A stretch of 34,173 nucleotides of DNA from an uncultured Prevotellaceae bacterium (GTDB taxonomy: Bacteria > Bacteroidota > Bacteroidia > Bacteroidales > Bacteroidaceae): the NCBI GenBank assembly GCA_900320585.1, contig ONSV01000013.1:1-34173 (forward strand), in the 5' to 3' direction. The notes below the pieces were generated by a model that was not told the DNA's origin, did no database searches, and saw only the letters and a program-made list of their open reading frames with translations. The stretch's first letter is position 1, and each line of letters begins with the position of its first letter. The position numbers and the translations under genes are program-made. Below, piece by piece: positions 22,659 through 31,431 of this stretch.

Positions 22659-23327
22659 ATGCCCATAGAGTTCCACATCGATATTGTAGACACCATCATC
22701 AAGGGATTGATTATTGGCGTGTTGGCATCAGCTCCCATGGGGCCGGTGGGCATTCTTTGCGTACAACGCACACTGAACAAGGGCCGCTGGTATGGTTTCG
22801 TCACCGGTTTGGGTGCCACGGCAAGCGACCTGTTCTATGCCACGATCACCGGTGTGGGCATGAGTTTCGTGATGGACATCGTAAACAACAGCTCCTATCG
22901 TTTCTATCTTCAGATTCTTGGAAGTCTGATGCTCCTGACGTTCGGCATCATCAGCTATCGCTCCAACCCCACCAAGAACATGCACCGCAGCGGCTACGTG
23001 AAGGGCACCCTCATCCACAATGGCGTAACAGCCTTTCTGGTGACCATATCCAACCCCCTGATCATCCTGCTCTTCATGGCCTGTTTCGCACAGTTCGCAT
23101 TCATCATCCCCGACCAGCCCTTCGTGATGGCCATCGGGTTTTTGAGCATCGTGGCAGGAGCCATTCTGTGGTGGTATGGACTAACCTGGCTAATCGACAA
23201 GATCAGGACCAATTTCCAGGAATATGGCATCGTACTCATCAACAGGCTGATAGGTGCTTTGGTCATTGCCATATCCATCATTATTCTTTTTGGCACGGTG
23301 TTCAACTTGTTCACCATCCATTACTGA
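22659..23327 (+). CDS. LysE/RhtB-family exporter
   Basis: A 222-residue inner-membrane protein with about six hydrophobic segments. The N-terminal signature GLIIGVLASAPMGPVGILCV, followed by QRTLNKGRWYGFVTGLGA, is typical of LysE-type amino-acid exporters, and a second conserved stretch is LVTISNPLIILLFMACF. The start at ATG 22659 is preferred: the frame is open further upstream (to 22545), but that part overlaps the glk promoter and has no family likeness. The exported solute is not known. Downstream genes DUF4924, rfbD and prfC run in the same direction and may share the transcript. Confidence 0.86.
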   Translation: MPIEFHIDIVDTIIKGLIIGVLASAPMGPVGILCVQRTLNKGRWYGFVTGLGATASDLFYATITGVGMSFVMDIVNNSSYRFYLQILGSLMLLTFGIISYRSNPTKNMHRSGYVKGTLIHNGVTAFLVTISNPLIILLFMACFAQFAFIIPDQPFVMAIGFLSIVAGAILWWYGLTWLIDKIRTNFQEYGIVLINRLIGALVIAISIIILFGTVFNLFTIHY

Positions 23328-23403
23328 CCGTCCTGCCTGCCCCCGCTATTTCCGGTGTGCCATGCCTCGACGGCCACATCTCTATTATTCTCACATCAAC
23401 ATC

Positions 23404-23949
23404 ATGTTTATCGCTAAAGAACTACGAAAGAAAAGCATTGCCGAATACCTGCTCTATATGTGGCAGGTAGAGGACATCATACGCGCCTATGGCTGCAATC
23501 TCTCGAAGATACGCCGTGAGTATATCTCCCGTTTCGACTATTCCGAGGAAGACAAAGCGGAACTTACTGACTGGTATGGCAATCTCATCAGCATGCTCAC
23601 CCGTGAAGGTTGCCGCGAACAAGGTCACCTGCAAATCAACAAGATTGTGGTGCAAGACCTTTCCGAACTGCACGCCCGCCTGCTCGACAGCCCTCGTTTT
23701 CCTTTCTACCGCTCCGAATACTACAAAGTGCTGCCGTTCATTGTAGAGTTGCGCAAGCGTGGCAGCGACACCAGCGCCAACGAGGTGGAGACATGCCTGA
23801 ACGCCCTCTATGGCGTGATGTTGCTCAGGCTGCAGCAGCGTGAGATCTCACCCGACACGGAGCATGCCGTGAAGGAAATCAGCACACTGATGGGAATGCT
23901 CTCCGACTACTACCTGAAAGACAAGTCGGAAGGCTTGGAATTCGACTGA
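23404..23949 (+). CDS. DUF4924-family protein
   Basis: A 181-residue soluble, mainly helical protein starting MFIAKELRKKSIAEYLLYMW. The start pattern and the following QVEDIIRAYG match the DUF4924 family, which I know only from Bacteroidetes and without a function. The ATG at 23404 is chosen because the earlier part of the open frame (from 23254) overlaps the LysE-type gene and looks non-coding. It is 76 bases after the exporter and 39 bases before rfbD; conserved linkage would be worth comparing across genomes. Confidence 0.8.
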   Translation: MFIAKELRKKSIAEYLLYMWQVEDIIRAYGCNLSKIRREYISRFDYSEEDKAELTDWYGNLISMLTREGCREQGHLQINKIVVQDLSELHARLLDSPRFPFYRSEYYKVLPFIVELRKRGSDTSANEVETCLNALYGVMLLRLQQREISPDTEHAVKEISTLMGMLSDYYLKDKSEGLEFD

Positions 23950-23988
23950 ACCGACCTGACATTTTTCGATCAACATTTTCCACTCAAT

Positions 23989-24846
23989 ATGAATATACTC
24001 ATCACAGGTTGTAACGGCCAACTGGGCAGCGAGCTTCGCCTGCTGCAGCCGGCCCATACCAACCACACATTCTTCAACACCGATGTCGAGGAGCTCGACA
24101 TCACCAACCAAGAGGCTGTTGATGCCTTTGTGGCAGGCCACCATATTGAAGGCATCGTCAATTGCGCCGCCTTCACCGCTGTCGACCTGGCAGAGACTGA
24201 ACGTGAGAAATGCACCACACTCAACACACTTGCACCGGCCTACCTCGCCACCGCCATAGAGAAGCAAGGCGGCTGGATGATACAACTCTCCACCGACTAT
24301 GTGTTCAACGGGAAGAACCACCGCCCATATCTGGAAGACGACACGCCATCGCCCGACAGCGTCTACGGCAGCACGAAACTGGCTTCCGAGCTTGGCGTCT
24401 CGAAGTTCTGCAAGCGGTCGATGATTATCCGCACGGCATGGCTCTACAGTTCGTTTGGCAAGAATTTCGTGAAGACGATGCTCCGACTGGGCCGTGAGAA
24501 GGAAGCCCTGGGTGTAGTCTTCGACCAGGTAGGCACCCCAACCTATGCCCGCGACTTGGCCAAGGCCATCATGGAAATCATCGAGAAAGGCGTCCAACCC
24601 GGCGTGTTCCACTACACCAATGAGGGAGTGGCCAGTTGGTACGACTTCGCCAAGTGCATCCACCACATCGCCGGCATCAACACCTGCAAGGTGAGTCCGC
24701 TGCACACCGAGGAATATCCCACCCCCGCCAAGCGTCCCCCCTACTCCATTCTCGACAAGACAAAAATCAAACAGGCCTACGGCTTGGAGATTCCCCACTG
24801 GGAAGACTCCCTGCGCGAGTGCCTCTCAATCCTTAACCAGCAATGA
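23989..24846 (+). CDS. rfbD: dTDP-4-dehydrorhamnose reductase
   Basis: RfbD/RmlD reduces dTDP-4-dehydro-L-rhamnose to dTDP-L-rhamnose, the last step of the pathway that begins with RfbA. The 285-residue short-chain dehydrogenase has the Rossmann motif [12 protein letters not shown] at residues 5-16, the family-specific [16 protein letters not shown] and STDYVFNG, and the catalytic YGSTK (Tyr/Lys). Length is normal. Its stop overlaps the prfC start by four bases (ATGA), so the two are translationally coupled. Most relatives lie in polysaccharide loci; here it is linked to a translation factor gene instead. Confidence 0.95.
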   Translation: MNILITGCNGQLGSELRLLQPAHTNHTFFNTDVEELDITNQEAVDAFVAGHHIEGIVNCAAFTAVDLAETEREKCTTLNTLAPAYLATAIEKQGGWMIQLSTDYVFNGKNHRPYLEDDTPSPDSVYGSTKLASELGVSKFCKRSMIIRTAWLYSSFGKNFVKTMLRLGREKEALGVVFDQVGTPTYARDLAKAIMEIIEKGVQPGVFHYTNEGVASWYDFAKCIHHIAGINTCKVSPLHTEEYPTPAKRPPYSILDKTKIKQAYGLEIPHWEDSLRECLSILNQQ

Positions 24847-26411
24847 ATCAAGAAATCGAACGCCGCCGCACCTTTGCCATCATCTCGCACCCTGATGCCG
24901 GCAAGACCACCCTTACCGAGAAATTCCTCCTCTTTGGTGGCCAGATACAAGTGGCCGGCGCAGTAAAAAGCAACAAGATACGCAAGACCGCCACATCCGA
25001 CTGGATGGACATTGAGAAACAGCGCGGTATCTCTGTCTCCACCTCGGTGATGGAATTCGACTATGAGGGTTACAAGGTGAACATCCTCGACACTCCTGGC
25101 CACCAAGACTTTGCCGAGGACACCTACCGCACGCTCACCGCCGTCGACAGTGCCATCATCGTAGTTGACGGTGCGAAAGGCGTGGAGACCCAGACACGCA
25201 AGCTGATGAATGTGTGCCGTATGCGCAACACCCCCGTCATCATCTTCATCAACAAGATGGACCGTGAGGGCCGCGACCCCTTCGACCTGCTCGACGAACT
25301 GGAGAAAGAACTCCAGATACAGGTACGCCCCTTGTCATGGCCCATCAACCAAGGTGTGAAGTTCAAGGGGGTGTACAACATCTATGAGCAGAAACTCGAC
25401 CTCTTCACCCCCGACAAGCAGAGGGTGACAGAGAAAGTGGAGGTGGATATCGACAGCGAAGCCCTCGACCAGCGCGTGGGCGCCCAGGACGCAGGCCAGC
25501 TGCGCGACGACCTGGAGCTCATCGACGGCATCTATCCCGAGTTCAACGTCGACGACTACCGTGCCGCCACCGTGGCGCCCGTATTCTTCGGCAGCGCGCT
25601 CAACAACTTCGGTGTGCAGGAACTGCTCAACTGCTTCGTGAAGATAGCGCCCTATCCCCGGCCGACGAAGGCCGAGGAGCGCGACGTGACCCCAGAGGAG
25701 CCCAAATTCACGGGATTCGTGTTCAAGATCACCGCCAACATCGACCCCAACCACCGCTCGTGTATCGCCTTCTGCAAAGTGTGCAGCGGCAAGTTCGTTC
25801 GCAACCAGCCCTACCTACATGTGCGCCTGGGCAAGACCTTGCGCTTCAGCTCACCCACCCAGTTTATGGCACAGCGCAAGTCAACCGTTGACGAGGCCTA
25901 CCCTGGCGACATCATCGGTCTGCCCGACAACGGCATCTTCAAGATTGGCGACACACTGACCGAGGGCGAGCCACTCCACTTCCGCGGCCTGCCCTCCTTC
26001 TCGCCCGAGATGTTCAAATACATCGAGAATGACGACCCGATGAAGGCCAAGCAGTTGGCCAAGGGCATCGAGCAGCTCATGGACGAGGGTGTGGCACAAT
26101 TGTTTGTCAACCAATTCAATGGTCGCAAGATCATCGGAACGGTCGGACAGTTACAGTTCGAGGTCATCCAATACCGTCTGGAGAACGAGTACAATGCCCG
26201 TTGTCGCTGGGAACCCGTCCACCTTCACAAGGCCTGTTGGATAGAGTCTGACGACGAGAAAGAACTGGAGAATTTCAAGAAGCGCAAATACCAGTACATG
26301 GCCAAAGACCGTGAGGGCCGCGACGTGTTCCTCGCCGACAGTGGCTATGTGCTCAGTATGGCCCAGGAAGACTTCAAGCACATCAAGTTCCACTTCACCT
26401 CGGAGTTCTGA
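24843..26411 (+). CDS. prfC: Peptide chain release factor 3
   Basis: RF3 is a GTPase that removes RF1/RF2 from the ribosome after termination. The 522-residue protein is close to the E. coli length. GTPase motifs: G1 SHPDAGKTT (residues 15-23), G2 region [11 protein letters not shown]3 DTPGHQDF and G4 NKMD. Domains II and III follow, with [15 protein letters not shown], a segment that separates RF3 from EF-G. The start codon overlaps the rfbD stop. It ends before a strong terminator shared with the convergent upxY-like gene. Confidence 0.97.
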   Translation: MNQEIERRRTFAIISHPDAGKTTLTEKFLLFGGQIQVAGAVKSNKIRKTATSDWMDIEKQRGISVSTSVMEFDYEGYKVNILDTPGHQDFAEDTYRTLTAVDSAIIVVDGAKGVETQTRKLMNVCRMRNTPVIIFINKMDREGRDPFDLLDELEKELQIQVRPLSWPINQGVKFKGVYNIYEQKLDLFTPDKQRVTEKVEVDIDSEALDQRVGAQDAGQLRDDLELIDGIYPEFNVDDYRAATVAPVFFGSALNNFGVQELLNCFVKIAPYPRPTKAEERDVTPEEPKFTGFVFKITANIDPNHRSCIAFCKVCSGKFVRNQPYLHVRLGKTLRFSSPTQFMAQRKSTVDEAYPGDIIGLPDNGIFKIGDTLTEGEPLHFRGLPSFSPEMFKYIENDDPMKAKQLAKGIEQLMDEGVAQLFVNQFNGRKIIGTVGQLQFEVIQYRLENEYNARCRWEPVHLHKACWIESDDEKELENFKKRKYQYMAKDREGRDVFLADSGYVLSMAQEDFKHIKFHFTSEF

Positions 26412-26453
26412 AACAAAAAAGCCATTCTTGTTTAAGAGGAATGACAAGATAAA

Positions 26454-26491
26454 CGAAAAACCCTAAGGATTCTTCTCCTTAGGGTTTTTCG
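26454..26491. terminator. Bidirectional terminator between prfC and the upxY-like gene
   Basis: A perfect 16-bp inverted repeat (26454-26469 with 26476-26491, 6-base loop) has GTTTTTCG on both strands. It serves prfC on the plus strand. On the minus strand it overlaps the last codons and the stop of the upxY-like gene, so the C-terminal residues KNPKEKNP are encoded within the terminator. Confidence 0.9.
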
Positions 26492-27068
26492 TCTCAATGG
26501 GCTGGCAGCACCATCGCGACACTTTGAGCATGACGCCCAGTCCCGGCACCTCCTTGAGCAGGAAATACTTGTGACTTTGCCTCACAAGGCGCCCTGACAG
26601 TCCCTTCAATGGTCCATGCTTCACCAAAACGGGAGTACCCACCTTCAGCCGAGACTCTTCTGAACTAAGGAACTTGCGCATCTCGATATCTGGATTGCAC
26701 ATGGCCTGGAACTCGTACATCTGCTTGGCCGGAATCTCATAATAATCGCGTGTTGTGCGGTCGCGAGTAATCACCGACATTTTGTATTGGCAACGGATGA
26801 GGAGTTCGGACATGGCCTGCTGCCTGATGGTTTTCTTCACGAAAATCAGGTTGCTCACCACGGGCCTCAACTTTCGCCTGTGTTTGCCATTCTCGTCCAT
26901 ATATTCGCGATACTGCATGGGAATGAAAGACTCCAATCCATTTTCCTTGAAATAGTCGGCCACTTTACTCAGGCTATTTGAGTAAAGGCGGATGGCATAC
27001 CAAGGTGTCAGGTCGCGCTCTTCGTCGATGGCAGCGCCCAAGAGTGGATTATCGTTTTTCTCGTCCAT
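26463..27068 (-). CDS. UpxY-like transcription antiterminator (NusG paralogue)
   Basis: A 201-residue NusG-type protein. The NGN domain covers about residues 20-120 (LTPWYAIRLYSNSLSKVADYF; VVSNLIFVKKT), and a KOW segment follows (VGTPVLVKHGPLKGLSGRLV). The divergence from housekeeping NusG and the length fit the UpxY family, which in Bacteroides lets RNA polymerase read through the leaders of capsule operons. Such genes are normally first in a capsule operon; here the gene stands alone between prfC and the trp operon. It starts 27 bases after a TAACTTTG box, one of three stacked upstream. The target operon is unknown; the rfbA module or a distant capsule locus is possible. Confidence 0.87.
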   Translation of the reverse strand: MDEKNDNPLLGAAIDEERDLTPWYAIRLYSNSLSKVADYFKENGLESFIPMQYREYMDENGKHRRKLRPVVSNLIFVKKTIRQQAMSELLIRCQYKMSVITRDRTTRDYYEIPAKQMYEFQAMCNPDIEMRKFLSSEESRLKVGTPVLVKHGPLKGLSGRLVRQSHKYFLLKEVPGLGVMLKVSRWCCQPIETKNPKEKNP

Positions 27069-27095
27069 GAAGAACAGTCAAAATGGTTTGGGCTG

Positions 27096-27272
27096 CAAAG
27101 TTACGAAAAGTCGAGTGAAATGAGAAAGGAAAGCTTGCTTTTCTTTTCATTTCCGAGACGAAGTAACTTCGACGTTTACATCAAAGTTACGAAAAAACGA
27201 GAGCAGAGCAAAACAAACTCGTTTGTTTTTTATGCCGAGTGAAAGTAACTTCGCCTCACAGAGGCAAAGTTA
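27096..27272 (-). promoter_or_regulatory. Three stacked TAACTTTG promoter modules upstream of the upxY-like gene
   Basis: On the minus strand TAACTTTG occurs at 27096-27103, 27182-27189 and 27265-27272, spaced 86 and 83 bases apart, each inside the identical string TTTTCGTAACTTTG and each preceded by an inverted repeat. Only the middle one has a TTTG at the right distance (27209-27212, 19-base spacer). The proximal one is best placed for the gene. Confidence 0.6.
27182..27239 (-). repeat. Second copy of the 58-bp promoter-bearing repeat
   Basis: It matches 12266-12323 at 51 of 58 positions by direct comparison, in the same orientation. Both carry TTTG-N19-TAACTTTG and the CTCG/CGAG/CTCG blocks on the minus strand. 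Confidence 0.8.
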
Positions 27273-27274
27273 CG

Positions 27275-27311
27275 AAAAGACGGGAAAGGAAAGCAGCTTT
27301 TCTTTCCCGTC
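27275..27311 (-). terminator. Terminator at the end of the trp operon
   Basis: Minus strand: GACGGGAAAG...CTTTCCCGTC, a stem of about 15 bp with one mismatch (27279-27311), followed by TTTT. It lies 9 bases beyond the trpG stop. Confidence 0.85.
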
Positions 27312-27319
27312 TTCGAATG

Positions 27320-27901
27320 TCAGCAATTATTGCATGGGGCCTCCAGCCAATTCCTTACCATTTGCCCGCCCATGGGGGTGAGCACGCTCTCGGGATGGAA
27401 CTGTATGCCATGGACATCCAGCTGCTTGTGCCTCAGCGCCATAATCTGTCCGTCGTCGCTCACAGCTGTCACTTGCAGGCAGTCGGGGAAACCGGCCCTG
27501 TCGACCACCCAACTGTGGTATCTGCCCATCACGATGCGCTGAGGCAATCCCTCGAATACCACATCGTTGTTGAACTGGGTACCCTCGGTAGCCACGCCAT
27601 GATACACTTCGGCCAGGTTGGTGAGCCGTGCCCCAAACACCTCGGCTATGGCCTGATGCCCCAGACAGACACCAAGGATAGGCTTTCGACCGGCATAGGT
27701 GCGGACGACATCGAGCAGCAGTCCGGCCTCTGAGGGTATTCCAGGTCCGGGACTCAGGATAATCTTGTCGAAGGGTTCGAGTTGAGACATCTCGAACTGG
27801 TCGTTGCGGTAGACGGTGACCGATGCTCCCAACTGTCTCACCAGATGAGCCAGGTTATAGGTGAAGGAGTCGTAGTTGTCGATAATAACGATATTCATCA
27901 A
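27320..27901 (-). CDS. trpG: Anthranilate synthase component II (glutamine amidotransferase)
   Basis: TrpG supplies ammonia from glutamine to TrpE for anthranilate formation. The 193-residue class I amidotransferase has IIDNYDSFTYNL at the start, the oxyanion region LSPGPGIPSEAG, the nucleophile Cys79 in GVCLGHQ, and His169/Glu171 in QFHPESVLTP. It begins 11 bases after trpE and is the last gene of the operon, followed by a terminator. A shared role in p-aminobenzoate synthesis, known in some bacteria, is possible. Confidence 0.96.
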   Translation of the reverse strand: MMNIVIIDNYDSFTYNLAHLVRQLGASVTVYRNDQFEMSQLEPFDKIILSPGPGIPSEAGLLLDVVRTYAGRKPILGVCLGHQAIAEVFGARLTNLAEVYHGVATEGTQFNNDVVFEGLPQRIVMGRYHSWVVDRAGFPDCLQVTAVSDDGQIMALRHKQLDVHGIQFHPESVLTPMGGQMVRNWLEAPCNNC

Positions 27902-27912
27902 TTTTTCCCTTT

Positions 27913-29361
27913 CTACATTTTCTGTGCCATGTCGATGGCCCGGCGCAGTGCGCCCAACTTGTTGTTCACTTCCTGCAATTCATACTCCTCGTTACTCCGC
28001 GCAACGATGCCCCCACCAGCCTGGAACCACAGTTCGCCATTGCGGCTCACGAAAGTTCGGATGGTGATGGCCTGGTTGAGGTTGCCATCGAATCCGATAT
28101 ACCCGATGCACCCACCATAAGCACCTCGGTTGTGAGGCTCATACTCGCTGATGAGTTGCATGGCCCTCACCTTAGGCGCGCCACTGAGCGTGCCCGCCGG
28201 GAAGGTGTCGATGAAAGCCTTCACGGGGTCGGCATCGTCGTTCAGCTGGCCAGAGACCCTGCTCACCAAATGGATTACATGGCTGTAGTATTGCAAGTCT
28301 TTGTAGAAGTCCACCTTCACGTCGTGACAATTTCGGCTCAGGTCGTTGCGTGCTAGGTCGACGAGCATCACGTGCTCTGCATTCTCCTTTGGGTCGTTCC
28401 TGAGGAACTCCGCCCCTTGCCTGTCGGCCTCAGCATCTCCCGTACGCCTGGTGGTACCTGCGATAGGGTCGATGAAAGCCCGTCCATTCTCGATGCGGCA
28501 ATGCGTCTCAGGACTGGAACCAAAGATGCGGAACCCTCCCATGTCGAAATAGAAGAGATAGGGTGAAGGGTTGATGCTGCGCAGCGCACGGTAGAGCTTG
28601 AAGTCATCACCCTCGTAACGCTGCACGAAACGCCGTGAGAGCACAATCTGGAACACATCGCCTCTGAGGCAGTGCTGTATGCCTTTCCGGATATTGGCCT
28701 TGTGCTGCTCGTCGGTGATGGTCGACTCCACCTCGCCCACCGCGCGGAATCCGTAGGGGTGCACATTGTCCTTGTTCATCAGGCGCTGCAATAGGTCGAG
28801 ATGATCGTTGGCAGCCTTCTGGGCATCGGCAGCATGGTTGTCGGCGAGCGTCACGATAGAGAGCCTGCTGTTGAAATGGTCGAACACAATAACGTCGCGG
28901 AAGAGCACATAGAGCATGTCGGGCGCGTCGTTTCGCTCCATTGTCTCGTCTTTAACCTCGATGTGCTCAAAATAGCGCACGGCATTGAACGAAGTGTATC
29001 CATAGAGTCCACAGCAATCACTGAACTCGCCCTCGATATGGAATTGCGCCATGAAATGGCTGATGGCTTGATGGCACTTGTAGTCGTCGGCCACATCGCG
29101 CGATGTGACAGAGCCGTCAGGGAAACTGCACTCTATCCTTCCATGGCCTATAGCGATGCTGGCGATGGGATTGATGCCTATGAACGACCGGCTGTTGTTC
29201 TTGTCGTGATAGTCGGAACTCTCCATGAGAGCACTCTGTGGAGAGGTGTCGCGCAAGCGCATGTATACCCCCACGGGGGTGTAGAGGTCGCCCAAGACCG
29301 ACCTGTGAACGGCGGTGTAACAAAACGATGCCACCGCGCTGTTTTTCTTAGAATTGTCCAT
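27913..29361 (-). CDS. trpE: Anthranilate synthase component I
   Basis: TrpE converts chorismate and ammonia to anthranilate, the first committed step to tryptophan. The 482-residue protein starts at ATG 29361 (MDNSKKNSAVASFCY), overlapping the trpB stop by 14 bases; an earlier start would reach further into trpB and adds non-family residues. Catalytic features include DPIAGTTRRTGDAEAD, EHVMLVDLARND, FPAGTLSGAPKVRAM and GGCIGYIGFDG. The feedback site appears as ALMESSDYHDKNNSRSFIG, close to the LLES-type motif that binds tryptophan, so end-product inhibition is likely. Confidence 0.96.
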   Translation of the reverse strand: MDNSKKNSAVASFCYTAVHRSVLGDLYTPVGVYMRLRDTSPQSALMESSDYHDKNNSRSFIGINPIASIAIGHGRIECSFPDGSVTSRDVADDYKCHQAISHFMAQFHIEGEFSDCCGLYGYTSFNAVRYFEHIEVKDETMERNDAPDMLYVLFRDVIVFDHFNSRLSIVTLADNHAADAQKAANDHLDLLQRLMNKDNVHPYGFRAVGEVESTITDEQHKANIRKGIQHCLRGDVFQIVLSRRFVQRYEGDDFKLYRALRSINPSPYLFYFDMGGFRIFGSSPETHCRIENGRAFIDPIAGTTRRTGDAEADRQGAEFLRNDPKENAEHVMLVDLARNDLSRNCHDVKVDFYKDLQYYSHVIHLVSRVSGQLNDDADPVKAFIDTFPAGTLSGAPKVRAMQLISEYEPHNRGAYGGCIGYIGFDGNLNQAITIRTFVSRNGELWFQAGGGIVARSNEEYELQEVNNKLGALRRAIDMAQKM

Positions 29362-30559
29362 ATTCTCCTGCTTTAGACTTGTTGTTGAGATAGGTTTCCA
29401 CATCCTTGTCGCCCCTGCCACTCACGGTGAGCACCACCACGTCGGAGGGCTTGAACTTGATATGCTGCAACGCCGCCACGGCATGTGCGCTCTCTATGGC
29501 CGGAATGATGCCCTCCATGCGGGTGAGCTCGTATCCGGCACGGATGGCCTCATCGTCGGTGATGGCGAGCACCTTGGAGCGCTTCCTCATGGCCATGTTG
29601 GCATGCATGGGACCGATGCCGGGATAATCGAGTCCGGCAGAGATGGTGAACGCCTCCTTGATCTGGCCGTCATCGGTCTGCATCACGAGCGTCCTGGCGC
29701 CATGGAGAATACCCTCGGTGCCACAATGGATGGTGGCTGCCGTGTAGTCGGTGTCGACGCCATGGCCTGCCGCCTCGGCCAGGACAATGTCGACGCGATT
29801 GTCGTCGACATAGTGGTAGATGGTGCCCGCAGCATTGCTGCCACCACCAATACAAGCCACGAGCATGTCGGGATAGTCGCGCCCGGTCTTCTCCATCAAC
29901 TGCCATTTGATCTCCTCGGAGATAACGCTCTGCATCCTGGCCACGATGTCGGGATAGGGATGCGGCCCCATGGTGGAGCCTACGATATAGAACGTGTCGG
30001 AGGGATGGCAGCACCAGTCGCGGATGGCCTCGGAGCAGGCATCGCTGAGCGTCATGTTGCCTGTAGTCACGGGATGCACCTTGGCGCCAAGCATCCTCAT
30101 CCGCTCCACATTGGTATGCTGCCGCTCAACGTCGGTCTTTCCCATGAAAATCTCACACTCCATGTTCATCAGCGCACACACGGTGGCGGTGGCCACACCA
30201 TGTTGTCCGGCTCCTGTCTCGGCGATGATGCGCGTCTTGCCCATCTTCCGCGCCATGAGAATCTGTCCGATGGTATTGTTGATCTTGTGCGCGCCCGTGT
30301 GGTTAAGGTCTTCCCTCTTCAGGTAGAGCTGGCACCCATATTTCTCGCTCATCCTCCTGGCGAGATAGAGCGGCGAGGGACGCCCCACGTAGTCGCGCAG
30401 CCACTGGTGATACTCGCTTTTGAACTCCTCGCTCTCCAAGATGGGCAGATAGGCCTCCTGAAGGTCGTGCACACACTTATATAATATTTCGGGCACATAA
30501 GCCCCGCCAAACGGACCATAGAATCCGTTTTCGTCGACGAAAAAACTGTTTTTTTCCAT
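29348..30559 (-). CDS. trpB: Tryptophan synthase beta chain
   Basis: TrpB is the pyridoxal-phosphate enzyme that joins indole and serine. The 403-residue protein has the cofactor lysine Lys92 in HTGAHKINN, the beta-site ETGAGQHGVATA, the phosphate-binding GGGSNAAG and SGRGDKD near the C terminus. The length and sequence fit the major TrpB1 type that pairs with TrpA. It follows trpA by 76 bases and overlaps the start of trpE, so coupling of trpB and trpE is likely. In the Bacteroides order I recall, trpB is the first gene of the operon; here it is fifth. Confidence 0.97.
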   Translation of the reverse strand: MEKNSFFVDENGFYGPFGGAYVPEILYKCVHDLQEAYLPILESEEFKSEYHQWLRDYVGRPSPLYLARRMSEKYGCQLYLKREDLNHTGAHKINNTIGQILMARKMGKTRIIAETGAGQHGVATATVCALMNMECEIFMGKTDVERQHTNVERMRMLGAKVHPVTTGNMTLSDACSEAIRDWCCHPSDTFYIVGSTMGPHPYPDIVARMQSVISEEIKWQLMEKTGRDYPDMLVACIGGGSNAAGTIYHYVDDNRVDIVLAEAAGHGVDTDYTAATIHCGTEGILHGARTLVMQTDDGQIKEAFTISAGLDYPGIGPMHANMAMRKRSKVLAITDDEAIRAGYELTRMEGIIPAIESAHAVAALQHIKFKPSDVVVLTVSGRGDKDVETYLNNKSKAGEYGQF

Positions 30560-30635
30560 TTCTGATAGCCTTGATAAATAATGTTCTCTCTTCCGGATCG
30601 TCAGGTTTCACCCGATTGTGGCGGATGATATCTGA

Positions 30636-31412
30636 CTACGCCTCCAAAGCCTGATAGAGTTGGTCGATGGCCTCGGCCGGATTCTGTGTCTGGCGGAGAA
30701 GGGTCACGAACTTGCTTCCGATGATGGCCCCAGCGGCATTGTCGTAGGCACTTTGCAAAGTCTGACGGTTGGAGATACCGAATCCGATCATCCTCGGATT
30801 GCGCAGGTTCATCTGGTCGATGCGCCTGAAATAAGCTTGCTTGGCCTCATCGAAACGCTGCTGCGCACCGGTGATGCTCGCCGAGCTCACCATGTAGATG
30901 AAACCCTGTGTGTGCTGGTCGATGAAGCGGATGCGCTCTTCGGAAGTCTCGGGCGTGATCATCATGATGATGCGCAGGTCGTACTTGTCGGCGATGGGCT
31001 TCACCACCTCCAGATAATCGCTGAAAGGAAGGTCGGGGATGATGGCCCCCGAAACTCCGCACTCCACGCAGCGCTGGCAGAAGCGCTCGATACCGTAGTG
31101 CATCACCACGTTGAGATAGCCCATCAGCACGAGTGGTATGCGCACGCGGTCCTTGATTTCCTCCAATTGGCTGAAAAGAAGGCTGAGCGTCATGCCGTTC
31201 TTGAGGGCCATGGTGCCGGCACTCTGGATGACCGGCCCGTCGGCCAGTGGATCGCTGAAGGGGATACCCACCTCTATCATGTCGATGCCCCTGTCTTGCA
31301 GGGTGAGAATAACCTGTGCCGTTCCATCAAGTGTTGGACATCCAGCACAGAAATAGAGAGAGAGCAACTTCCGGTCGCCTCTCAAGGAAAACAGTTTGTT
31401 GATTTGATTCAT
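30636..31412 (-). CDS. trpA: Tryptophan synthase alpha chain
   Basis: TrpA cleaves indole-3-glycerol phosphate to indole and glyceraldehyde-3-phosphate. The 258-residue TIM barrel starts at ATG 31412 (MNQINKLFSLRGDRK); the open frame extends upstream into trpF but without family likeness. The catalytic residues are Glu47 and Asp58 in IEVGIPFSDPLADGP. The loop segment SSASITGAQ and the phosphate-binding GFGISNRQT are present. It starts 19 bases after the trpF stop. Confidence 0.96.
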   Translation of the reverse strand: MNQINKLFSLRGDRKLLSLYFCAGCPTLDGTAQVILTLQDRGIDMIEVGIPFSDPLADGPVIQSAGTMALKNGMTLSLLFSQLEEIKDRVRIPLVLMGYLNVVMHYGIERFCQRCVECGVSGAIIPDLPFSDYLEVVKPIADKYDLRIIMMITPETSEERIRFIDQHTQGFIYMVSSASITGAQQRFDEAKQAYFRRIDQMNLRNPRMIGFGISNRQTLQSAYDNAAGAIIGSKFVTLLRQTQNPAEAIDQLYQALEA

Positions 31413-31431
31413 TAAGGGTGGTCGTTGAGAC

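Noticed and set aside
29354-30484. 376-codon open frame on the plus strand
   Set aside because: Antisense of trpB; composition typical of a shadow frame.
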